This document shows, one piece after another, positions 7,199 through 14,599 of a stretch of DNA of 64,000 nt. This DNA comes from an uncultured Rickettsiella sp. (GTDB lineage: Bacteria > Pseudomonadota > Gammaproteobacteria > Diplorickettsiales > Diplorickettsiaceae), in assembly GCA_947058615.1 (NCBI GenBank), contig CAMSHF010000001.1, positions 1 through 64,000 on the forward strand, given 5' to 3'. A program made the position numbers and the translations under genes. The notes under the pieces were generated by a model, which made no database searches, was not told the DNA's origin, and saw only the letters and a program-made list of their open reading frames with translations. Every line of letters begins with the position of its first letter. The stretch's first letter is position 1.

Positions 7199-9618
7199 AT
7201 GTTTTTTTTCCTCTTTCTGCGTTGCTGAAAGATAGGCAGCCAAATCGTCGGATCATCCCCTACTTCAGCACGAATAGTATCCAATAAGCTTACCGTTTCT
7301 TGCCGTCCAGAAATGACGGCAATTTCATCGTCTAATCCTTTGAGATTAGCTCTCAGCACAACCGATTCCTTGCCACGACCGACATTCAATAAAAAATAAT
7401 GGCTATCATCCGGTAAGGTTTTTATTAGCTCATATTCGCGCTCTGTTAAACCGAAACCTTCGATATAGATTTTTCGATCGGCCATAGGATTAGGAAAAAA
7501 GATCTTACAGGCTGCTGCTTCATTAATCGGTGCTTGAATGGCTGAAACAGACGTATCCTGTGCCGCTTGCGTGGCTAAACCAAAAAAATTATTTTTCTTG
7601 CGCGGTGTACGCGATAAATCATTGATAATATTTTTGAAATAGTCATCTTGTAACGCTAACCAGCCTTCATCGAGAAAGATCATACCGCGTTGACCTTCGA
7701 GTTGTTGACTGAAGCGATGCAGTAGGTACATTAACGTGGGTGTTTTACAAACTTCATCTTTTATAAGATGGCTTAAATCAAGACCGATAACATCAGTATT
7801 GTATTGCTGTTGTTCAAAGCAATCGCTGACATTATCGAAAACCCAAGCCTGTTCCCGATGACTATGCCAACATTCAAATCGTGCACGCAGTGAACCCGGA
7901 CTATTTTTACCAAAAAATGGCGCGATATGACAAAGTTGTCTTTCAGTCGGGTTTAAGCGATACATCCCTGCGATAGCATCTTCGATGATTTTTATTTCCT
8001 GTTCATCGAGAGGCTTATGTTGAGATTTTAGAAGTTGCTTAAAAAGATAAAGTAAGAAAGTACGGTTTTCTGATGTATCCTTCAGTTGGCAAGGATTAAA
8101 ACCGGTAGACTTCCCTGGTTTTAAAATTTCATAAACACCGCCTAACGCTCTGACTAAGATTTCCAAACCGCGATCTTTATCAAAGATGACGCGTTTCCCG
8201 CCAAATTTCATACTCTGCGCGATAAGAAATCCAACTAACACAGTTTTACCACTGCCGGTAGCACCCACAATTATAAAATTTCCAACATCTTTAGTATGAA
8301 AATTAAAATAAAAAGGGCTGCCAGAAAGTGTTTCTAAAACAGTGACAGCGTTACCCCAGAAATTACCTTGCATTTGGCCTAATGGGTCATTGTGCAAGCT
8401 AGCAAAGGCCGCCATATTTTTTGTTGAAATATCCACTGCTCGAACAATATAAGCAAAATTACCAGGTAATTGCGCCCAGAAAGCACATTCGCAGCCAACA
8501 TCTTCGCGAATACACACGATATCTCGATCAGAAAATAAAGCAATTATTTCGCCTACTTGTTGATTCAACTGTGCCTGACTGTCGGCATAACACATCAAAC
8601 TAAAATGATGTTGGCCATAACCGGCATCACCACTTGCTGCCTCTTCAAATGCTTCATCGATCTGCTCTGTCTGACGATTGGATTCTTCTTTTGTTTGCTG
8701 CATATCTTGCTGTTGATCGCGTAAACGAGTTTTAGCCAAATAACGATCATAAAATCGAAATGATTGTGTGATGGTATATTCCAAGCGTAGTGAATTTAAG
8801 CTATCTAATAGACCCTGATACGTCATCGCTGGATAAGCCTTGATAGACAATGCGGCAGCAAATTGTTTGCTATGATCGCCTGCACGGCATTCAATGGTTC
8901 CTGAACGATGATTAAAAAATAAACGTTTCCTTGCTATATAAATCGACGCATCTTGCGCCGCTAGCGGTACAGCCTGTCGATCGTAATTAATAAGCTGATC
9001 CACAAAAGCTAATGGTTGCGAAAAATAAAGCTCACCCTTTTGATAAACAGTTAATAGTTGCGGTTGATAGTCAGATAAGACTTGTAATACTTTTTGTGTG
9101 GTTGCTTCAAGCGCTTGATAGGTTTTAGCCAGTTGCTGTTGTTGTGCCTCTTTATCGAGTGGATGGCTTAATTTGTTAAACCAATTAAAACCTTGATTGA
9201 TAAGACCCGCTGCCGGTTTAGTAACGATTGCTAAATAAAGTGCATTCTGAAACAGTGAATTCCTTTTGATTCGCTCTCTATATTTTTCATTCAACTGCTG
9301 AGCAAACCCTGATTTAAATTCACCGTCTGGATACTCAGTAGTTTGGCGACGCAGGGTCCAGAAATAAACCGCGTATTCCGAAGAAAAACTTTTTAATAAA
9401 CTATTGCGACGATTCTTATAAGCGTCTAAATCCGCTTCACTTTGAGTGAGTCCATTGATCCCAGCCAGTTGAATAATTTGAATGAGCTTGCCACTTTTAT
9501 CGATTAAGGTATCGTTATTGTAGTGACCTAAGATATTAATATGGCGTGAAGCATCGGCTTCTTTTTTGAGTAAGCGGCTTGGTAGAGAATTTTTTTGTTT
9601 TCTTACTTTAGTAAACAT
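7192..9618 (-). CDS. virB4: VirB4 T4SS ATPase, 808 aa
   Basis: This is the large conserved ATPase of conjugation-type T4SS. The N-terminal CagE/TrbE/VirB4 domain (about residues 180-400) precedes the ATPase domain, with Walker A GATGSGKTVLVGF (about 450-458) and Walker B RGMIFLDEGWLAL (about 645-657), followed by GLATQAAQD and the FGLTEREYELIKTLP stretch near the end. All motifs look intact. It follows virB3 by 3 bases and overlaps virB5. Length is typical. It powers pilus biogenesis and substrate transfer. Confidence 0.96.
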   Translation of the reverse strand: MFTKVRKQKNSLPSRLLKKEADASRHINILGHYNNDTLIDKSGKLIQIIQLAGINGLTQSEADLDAYKNRRNSLLKSFSSEYAVYFWTLRRQTTEYPDGEFKSGFAQQLNEKYRERIKRNSLFQNALYLAIVTKPAAGLINQGFNWFNKLSHPLDKEAQQQQLAKTYQALEATTQKVLQVLSDYQPQLLTVYQKGELYFSQPLAFVDQLINYDRQAVPLAAQDASIYIARKRLFFNHRSGTIECRAGDHSKQFAAALSIKAYPAMTYQGLLDSLNSLRLEYTITQSFRFYDRYLAKTRLRDQQQDMQQTKEESNRQTEQIDEAFEEAASGDAGYGQHHFSLMCYADSQAQLNQQVGEIIALFSDRDIVCIREDVGCECAFWAQLPGNFAYIVRAVDISTKNMAAFASLHNDPLGQMQGNFWGNAVTVLETLSGSPFYFNFHTKDVGNFIIVGATGSGKTVLVGFLIAQSMKFGGKRVIFDKDRGLEILVRALGGVYEILKPGKSTGFNPCQLKDTSENRTFLLYLFKQLLKSQHKPLDEQEIKIIEDAIAGMYRLNPTERQLCHIAPFFGKNSPGSLRARFECWHSHREQAWVFDNVSDCFEQQQYNTDVIGLDLSHLIKDEVCKTPTLMYLLHRFSQQLEGQRGMIFLDEGWLALQDDYFKNIINDLSRTPRKKNNFFGLATQAAQDTSVSAIQAPINEAAACKIFFPNPMADRKIYIEGFGLTEREYELIKTLPDDSHYFLLNVGRGKESVVLRANLKGLDDEIAVISGRQETVSLLDTIRAEVGDDPTIWLPIFQQRRKRKKNIC

Positions 9619-9621
9619 ACA

Positions 9622-9918
9622 TCATCCTGGTTGATAACTGTTCGTTCCACCCCAAAAACCACTGTTCAAAACCGGTGGCGTTTGTGTGAAAAATTTCAAC
9701 CATAAGCGAAAAAACTGCAGATCTTTCGTTGCAAGCCGAAATAAAACCAGATGAAATAGCCCAAATAGAGGAATACCCATTAAAGTATGAAAATCAATAC
9801 AAATCAGAATATTGATGCCTAGATTCGCAAAGAAAAAACGTATCGGAATTCCCATGAACAACGGTGGACGTGTTAAAGCCAATGCGAGCGGATCGACTTC
9901 GAGTTGGTAATCTTGCAT
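9622..9918 (-). CDS. virB3: VirB3 T4SS inner-membrane protein, 98 aa
   Basis: A small protein with a short N-terminal segment (DPLALALTRPPLFMGIP, a hallmark of VirB3) followed by a transmembrane hairpin (about residues 24-60) and a C-terminal polar tail ending in SGFWGGTNSYQPG. It is directly upstream of virB4, as usual; VirB3 works together with VirB4 and in some systems is fused to it. Confidence 0.9.
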   Translation of the reverse strand: MQDYQLEVDPLALALTRPPLFMGIPIRFFFANLGINILICIDFHTLMGIPLFGLFHLVLFRLATKDLQFFRLWLKFFTQTPPVLNSGFWGGTNSYQPG

Positions 9919-9964
9919 ATTAATTCCCTCTAAACTTATTATTTTTCTTCCAATACTTTACTAT

Positions 9965-10291
9965 TTACGAAAAAAGACTACGTATTGCTAAGGCAATAGC
10001 GGGTGCGCCAAACAAAAAAGAAATACCTAACAAAGTATAAAAAAAGTATTTCCATTCCACATAATGACCGGCACACAACAATCCCACCCCCATAATAGCG
10101 AGCGTTGCAATAGATAAACCCGTAGCACCCAACAAAGCATCAATGAAATAGTGAAGACCTTGATTAACTGGGGTATCTCCACCACCCGCCCAGCACAATT
10201 GAGAAGAAAGAAAAAGAAAAGTAATAAAATCAGTGAATTGAAATATTTTTTTATGGCTTCCATATTGCATATTTTTATTCGAATAAAACAT
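9965..10291 (-). CDS. virB2: VirB2 major pilin, 108 aa
   Basis: An N-terminal signal (cleaved after SSQLCWA) precedes a mature pilin of about 70 residues starting GGGDTPVNQ, with two hydrophobic segments (LSIATLAIMGVGLLCAG and FFYTLLGISFLFGAPAIALAI), the VirB2/TrbC layout. An internal ATG (10270) is an alternative start. It lies 46 bases before virB3 and 65 bases after virD4 on the minus strand. The pilin forms the conjugative pilus in related systems. Confidence 0.85.
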   Translation of the reverse strand: MFYSNKNMQYGSHKKIFQFTDFITFLFLSSQLCWAGGGDTPVNQGLHYFIDALLGATGLSIATLAIMGVGLLCAGHYVEWKYFFYTLLGISFLFGAPAIALAIRSLFS

Positions 10292-10356
10292 AATTATTAT
10301 GCTTTTATTTTAACTTATTTTCTTCAAAAAATCACTATAAAAATAGCTGTTTTTTA

Positions 10357-12063
10357 TTATTTTGTAAAAATAATTTTTACTTTTTCTTGCTGAAATTTAT
10401 TTACTTTACTGATGTAAAACGCTTCTCCTGCCTGCAAAGATTGCTTAACTTCATCAGGGTGAATAATAAATGATTTATTACGTTTTACACTGCCCATTCC
10501 CGTTGATGCGTCCTCGCTGATCTGTGCTGTAATATCAAACCCATCTTGCGTCCCTACCCAACTCGCAACGGTTTCTGCACTTTCATGATCATTCAATCGA
10601 TGACAGATCAATGTGTTAACACAATTTAATAGTTGATTTTCAAAATTGATATCCACTCGTTTCAAATCAGCTAAACCTTGTGTACCAAAAATTGCATGAA
10701 TACCTTTACCACGCCCCATATTCACCAAATTCAACACTTGCTCTCCTGCGAACACAGAAAACTCATCAAAAATGGTAAAAATAGGTTGTTTTGAATCTAA
10801 TCGATCAATCACGGCTTTGATATCATTGATAATTAATTTACCTAAAACCTTAGCAAAACTTGGAAAACGCAACGCTGGTAAAGCAAAATAAACCACACTA
10901 CCTGATTTGATTATCTCTGCTAAATTAAAGGTATTGTTTGTTTTTTCAAAAAAAGATCCTAATTCAGAATGTACTAACAAATTTAAATGGGCTTGTAATC
11001 CAGTAATATCTTTAGCATCATAGCGCTGTAAACGCTGTACGCGTGCTTTAAGCGATTCATTAGCAATAGAACGTGTTTTGAGGGCTAGTTCTTCGTATTC
11101 TAAACAATTGACTATGGTTTTTAGATCAAAATCTTCCTTTAGTGCTAGCAGCACTTCAAAGGTAGTTTGCAAATAATCTTCGGCTATTGAGCGATAATAA
11201 TCATTCTCCCAGTGATCTTTTAAACTAATGAGTTTGTCTTTGAGCTCTGTATAGCCGCCATGCGCTAAAGGATCATAATGGTGATACTCAGCACAGTTAA
11301 ATCCATAAAAACTACGCTGATAATGCTGGGATCTTCTTTGAAGCCACGCACTATTTTCTTCCGTGGGTTTACCATCAATAATAATCAATGGATAAGCTTG
11401 CTGTAACGCACGTTGATAAAAACGACGTAGCGTAATGGTTTTACCACCCCCTGTCGTACCTAATACCAATACCATTTGGTTAACTGCTTGATCGGGAATA
11501 ATAACCGCTTGATGAGTAGTAGAAATTCCTAATAAGGTTCCATCACTGTGCTGATTAAATCGCTTATTCCAACGCTGAAATTGAGTTTTCCAATGGCTGC
11601 TATGGGAAGAGAATTCTCTACCACGTTGAATCGCTCTTAACTCCCATTCATGTGTTGAATTAGGAATCCATTCGATCATGCCTAATAAACCGGCGAACAA
11701 TAACGGAAATCCCAGCAAATAATAAAATGTTTGCTGATAGATAAATAGTAATGCCGCTTTTAAACCTTGACTAAAAAAAACTTTCCAAAAAACAAAATGA
11801 CTAATAAAACCAAGATGAATGATTTCAAAAAAAGAGAGTGTTAACTCTGCTTTCACCTCAATCAATAAAACACTAAAAACGGCTAATAGAATACCCATCA
11901 AAAAAATCTGCCAAGCAGGATATCTTAAACCTCGAATAAGAATCAGAAATAGGATTAATCCTAAGAGCCCTAAATACCATTGCCACACAAAACAAATTCC
12001 AATCAATAGGCATTGCATGGCTTCTCGTGGGCGGTGTAGAAAAATATCACCCTGCATTGACAT
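10357..12063 (-). CDS. virD4: VirD4/TraD-type coupling ATPase, 568 aa
   Basis: Coupling proteins bring DNA or protein substrates to the T4SS channel. The N-terminus has several membrane segments (about residues 16-47 and more hydrophobic stretches up to about 130). The ATPase domain has Walker A GTTGGGKTITLRRF (about 200-213), Walker B PIFTIFDEFSVFAGE (about 430-444), then NMGRGKGIHAIFGTQGLADL, typical of the VirD4/TraG/TraD family. It overlaps the upstream winged-helix gene by 17 bases and precedes virB2. Its presence shows the system is built to export substrates; no relaxase is seen in this window. Confidence 0.92.
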   Translation of the reverse strand: MSMQGDIFLHRPREAMQCLLIGICFVWQWYLGLLGLILFLILIRGLRYPAWQIFLMGILLAVFSVLLIEVKAELTLSFFEIIHLGFISHFVFWKVFFSQGLKAALLFIYQQTFYYLLGFPLLFAGLLGMIEWIPNSTHEWELRAIQRGREFSSHSSHWKTQFQRWNKRFNQHSDGTLLGISTTHQAVIIPDQAVNQMVLVLGTTGGGKTITLRRFYQRALQQAYPLIIIDGKPTEENSAWLQRRSQHYQRSFYGFNCAEYHHYDPLAHGGYTELKDKLISLKDHWENDYYRSIAEDYLQTTFEVLLALKEDFDLKTIVNCLEYEELALKTRSIANESLKARVQRLQRYDAKDITGLQAHLNLLVHSELGSFFEKTNNTFNLAEIIKSGSVVYFALPALRFPSFAKVLGKLIINDIKAVIDRLDSKQPIFTIFDEFSVFAGEQVLNLVNMGRGKGIHAIFGTQGLADLKRVDINFENQLLNCVNTLICHRLNDHESAETVASWVGTQDGFDITAQISEDASTGMGSVKRNKSFIIHPDEVKQSLQAGEAFYISKVNKFQQEKVKIIFTK

Positions 12064-12691
12064 GCAAATCTGCTGGTTGATTTTCTAGAAATTCATTTAA
12101 CGAATGGATTTTGACAAATGGCATTGCCTTAGCAGCCTCCTGCAATCGCGGCAACATACTTTGCCTACAAAAATACCAAACCTCTTGTAATGAAAATTGT
12201 GCCGCATACGTTTTTAAAATGGCCTCTAAGCGTTGCTTACTCTTGCAAGAAAGCTCTACTTCGATGGCAACTTGTTTACCATCAGGAAAAACCAATATCC
12301 CATCGGGTAGATGCCCCTGTTGGCCGACCCCCAATTTATACTTATCATGTTTTAACTTCCGTTCACTGATCCATGTAGCACACGGGTAAAAAATTCTTAA
12401 TTTTAAATAAAGATTTAATAAAGCGAGATCATGTTGGTAGTTAGCTAACGGTACTCGATGTAAGGGAGGTAATGAAGTAAAACGTGAGCCTGCTTGCGTT
12501 AAACGAAATAGACCATGACGACGATAAAAAATCCGTTCATGTTGCAATAGATTATGACGTATTAATTTATTAACTATTTGGTAGTTACGCGGTTTCCGTA
12601 AAGAAAAACGTTCGTTGATTTGAGGTATTTCACAGAAACCAAATTCATTAATGAATTGTAAAATGGCTACATCACGCGATGTTAATTTCAC
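12047..12691 (-). CDS. Winged-helix, replication-relaxation-like protein, 214 aa (first gene of T4SS operon)
   Basis: The N-terminal 75 residues look like a winged helix (LTSRDVAILQFINEFGFC, then NYQIVNKLIRHNLLQHERIF). The second half has GHLPDGILVFPDGKQVAIEVELSCKSKQR, a PD-(D/E)xK-like core also seen in the replication-relaxation (Replic_Relax/MobC-like) family. The start is GTG. It overlaps virD4 and reads away from the candidate origin at 12790-13002. A role in processing or binding the transfer origin is therefore attractive but inferred. Family assignment is from memory of the motif pattern. Confidence 0.65.
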   Translation of the reverse strand: MKLTSRDVAILQFINEFGFCEIPQINERFSLRKPRNYQIVNKLIRHNLLQHERIFYRRHGLFRLTQAGSRFTSLPPLHRVPLANYQHDLALLNLYLKLRIFYPCATWISERKLKHDKYKLGVGQQGHLPDGILVFPDGKQVAIEVELSCKSKQRLEAILKTYAAQFSLQEVWYFCRQSMLPRLQEAAKAMPFVKIHSLNEFLENQPADLHVNAG

Positions 12692-12791
12692 AAAGGGTCA
12701 TCCGATTATTTTTATCTTATAAAAAAGTGGACCCCATTTTATGAAAAGAATCAAGTGGTTTAGAAACAAAAAAATTTAATCTAAGTCAGAA

Positions 12792-12840
12792 GTTATCCAC
12801 ACGAGGGGATTCCTCAAAAAATCCAACGATTGTGGATAAC
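12792..12840. promoter_or_regulatory. Two inverted DnaA-box-like sequences
   Basis: GTTATCCACA (12792-12801) and its exact reverse complement TGTGGATAAC (12831-12840) contain the DnaA-box consensus TTATCCACA in opposite orientations, 29 bases apart. Between them is a small GAGG...CCTC dyad. They lie about 100 bases upstream of the T4SS operon and just before a large nested inverted repeat. This could be part of an element-borne replication origin or a DnaA-responsive operator (inference). Confidence 0.55.
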
Positions 12841-12908
12841 TTCTCTCCTTCCTTTAGTTCTATTATTATTATTATTTTCACTTTTCATTTTTAATTTCTC
12901 TTCGCTTT

Positions 12909-13002
12909 CCCGCCCAATAGCCATGACCTCAGTTTTACAAGACTCGAAGAGACGATGGAAAAGTGAGGTCATGGCTAGCTTTCACAGCGTGAAATGGGCG
13001 GG
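12909..13002. repeat. Nested inverted repeat with three stems; candidate oriT or ssDNA origin
   Basis: Outer stem: CCCGCCCA (12909-12916) pairs with TGGGCGGG (12995-13002). Middle stem: TAGCCATGACCTCA (12918-12931) pairs perfectly with TGAGGTCATGGCTA (12964-12977) and continues after one mismatch with TTTT/AAAA. Third stem: TTTCAC (12980-12985) pairs with GTGAAA (12989-12994) around AGC, filling the gap between the other two right arms. The loop of the middle stem has a small CTC-GAA-GAG hairpin. Together this is a three-way junction of about 94 bases. It is G+C-richer than its surroundings and stands upstream of the T4SS operon. An open frame of 62 codons through it is fortuitous. Confidence 0.75.
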
Positions 13003-13136
13003 CAGCCTTATTAAATAAAGCTAAAAGGCATTTACAGTCTACTCTAATCGAGTTATAGAACTTGGTATAGATATCCACCAAAAGTAAACTTTGTTTATAA
13101 TCTTACTCTGATGAGTTAGATCCGATTGAAAAAGTT

Positions 13137-13676
13137 ATGATTATCTTAAAAACAAAGCGTTTAATACTTAGAACTTGGAAAGAACAAGATCTTGATCCCA
13201 TGTCAGCAATTAATCAAGATCCTTTAGTCTGTGAATTTCTGCCTAAAATTGGAGATCGAGTTGCAACAAAAAACTTAATTCAACTTTTTAATAATCACTA
13301 TGAAAAGTATGGTTTTACTGCATATGCTATGGAATTAAGATCAAATGGTAAATTTATAGGTTTTGTAGGGTTGTTGATACCTTCATTTGAGGCTCATTTC
13401 ACGCCTGCTGTTGAAATTGCTTGGCGATTAGATTCTCAACTCTGGGGGAAGGGTTATGCTACCGAGGCTGCAAAAGCCGTAGTCGATTTTGCTTTTACTA
13501 TACTGAAGTTAGAAGAAGTTGTTTCATTTACCGTAGAAAATAATATAAGATCCCGTCGGGTAATGGAAAAGATCGGTATGCAGCATGATCCACACGACGA
13601 CTTTGATCACCCAAAACTATCAAAAAACAGTCCTCTTTGTCGACATGTTTTATATCGACTAAGCCGGAGCGAGTAA
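13137..13676 (+). CDS. GNAT-family N-acetyltransferase (RimJ/RimL-like), 179 aa
   Basis: A single acetyltransferase domain of the Acetyltransf_3 type. The start KTKRLILRTWKEQDL is the family's usual N-terminus, and the acetyl-CoA binding motif A is WGKGYATEAAKAVVDFAF (about residues 103-120), followed by FTVENNIRSRRVMEKIGM, the conserved motif B region. It may acetylate a small molecule or a protein N-terminus; the substrate cannot be read from sequence. It lies alone between the candidate transfer origin and a broken CatB-type gene, in a region with signs of repeated insertion and loss. Confidence 0.88.
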   Translation: MIILKTKRLILRTWKEQDLDPMSAINQDPLVCEFLPKIGDRVATKNLIQLFNNHYEKYGFTAYAMELRSNGKFIGFVGLLIPSFEAHFTPAVEIAWRLDSQLWGKGYATEAAKAVVDFAFTILKLEEVVSFTVENNIRSRRVMEKIGMQHDPHDDFDHPKLSKNSPLCRHVLYRLSRSE

Positions 13677-13695
13677 ATAACAAGAAAAAGAGAAT

Positions 13696-14180
13696 ATGAT
13701 TAATCCAAATATTAAATTCCCCCCTGGCTAATATAGCTCGGCTGTGCTTTTTAAAAACATTGTTAAGAACCCAAACATTATCGTAGGAGACTATACCTAC
13801 TACGATGATCCTGAAAATGTTGAGAATTTTAACAAAAACGTGTTGTATCACTTTGACTTCATTGGGGATAAGCTGATTCTCGGCAAATTCTGTCAAATGG
13901 CCACCAATGTACGCTCATTATGAATGGGGCTAATCATGCAACCAATGGTTTTTCGAGTTTCCCGTTTCGTGCGTTTGGTAGTGAATGGAAAGATGTGCCG
14001 CTTACACCAGATTATAAAGGTGATACTATCATTGGAAATGACGTTTGGATTGGCTATGATGCTTTGATCATGCCTGGAGTAAACGTGGGTGATGGAACCA
14101 TAATTGCATCGCGAGCAGTTGTAACCAAAGATATAGAACCTTATTCAATTGTTGGTGGTAATCCTGCTCAATTGATTCGC
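13696..14180 (+). pseudogene. Broken CatB/Vat-type xenobiotic O-acetyltransferase
   Basis: Two frames together give the hexapeptide-repeat acetyltransferase of the CatB type. The first frame (from ATG 13696) reads INPNIKFPPG, stop TAA (13729-13731), then NIVKNPNIIVGDYTYYDDPE and [21 protein letters not shown]. After about 13912 the reading continues one frame over as [38 protein letters not shown] and [14 protein letters not shown], the conserved left-handed beta-helix. Homology stops near 14180, where unrelated sequence begins. One nonsense codon, one frameshift and a missing C-terminus mean the gene is dead. Intact relatives acetylate chloramphenicol or streptogramins. Confidence 0.85.
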
Positions 14181-14182
14181 GA

Positions 14183-14359
14183 TTCTTCTTTCTTCTCAAT
14201 TATATTGCTACAAGTTCCTAGAATACCGATAATGCATTGTTGCTCATCATATAATGGTACTTTGTTAAAAAATATCTTTTTATTAATGGAAAATGGAGAG
14301 ATCATATGCGATATGCCATAATTACTGACAACTGGTGTAGCATACTTTAACAAGTACAT
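14183..14359 (-). pseudogene. Fragment of a PAS-domain sensor kinase
   Basis: On the minus strand a 63-codon frame contains [18 protein letters not shown] followed by [17 protein letters not shown]. This is the C-terminal half of a PAS domain and its PAC strand leading into the helical linker (compare VPLRNRYGETYGVVGISTDIT in the intact kinase at 14600-16999). It has no kinase domain and abuts the broken acetyltransferase at about 14180, so it is a leftover from a rearranged kinase gene. The start ATG at 14359 is probably not used. Confidence 0.5.
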
Positions 14360-14370
14360 GAAAATTTTTT

Positions 14371-14562
14371 ATGAAAACAGAAAAAATACTTTTAAATATC
14401 TTAAATATGTTATCAATAACATCTATATATATTATTCTGTATATGATATATACCGGTTATATAAATATTCCTTTTGGACTTATTATATTAATTATTCCAG
14501 GATTTTGCCTAACTATGCTCGCCCTTTCTGAATTGGATGCTCTTGTTCATACGTCAGCTTAA
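14371..14562 (+). CDS. Possible small membrane protein, 63 aa
   Basis: The frame encodes two hydrophobic stretches (about residues 14-30 and 33-53) with few charges and no family that I recognise. No clear ribosome binding site is visible before the ATG. It lies next to two gene remnants, so it may be a degraded piece or a chance frame in AT-rich DNA. Low confidence. Confidence 0.2.
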   Translation: MKTEKILLNILNMLSITSIYIILYMIYTGYINIPFGLIILIIPGFCLTMLALSELDALVHTSA

Positions 14563-14599
14563 AATTAGACCTCTTAGATATAGACTAATTTTGCATCCA

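Noticed and set aside
12855-12880. ATT trinucleotide run
   Set aside because: Simple AT-rich repeat of few units; not a CRISPR, iteron or VNTR of note.
12830-13018. 62-codon open frame near the T4SS promoter
   Set aside because: It runs through the DnaA-box and nested inverted repeat, whose symmetry explains the sequence better than coding.
13528-13896. 122-codon minus-strand frame
   Set aside because: It is antisense to the GNAT gene end and the CatB pseudogene, both of which have clear homology on the plus strand.
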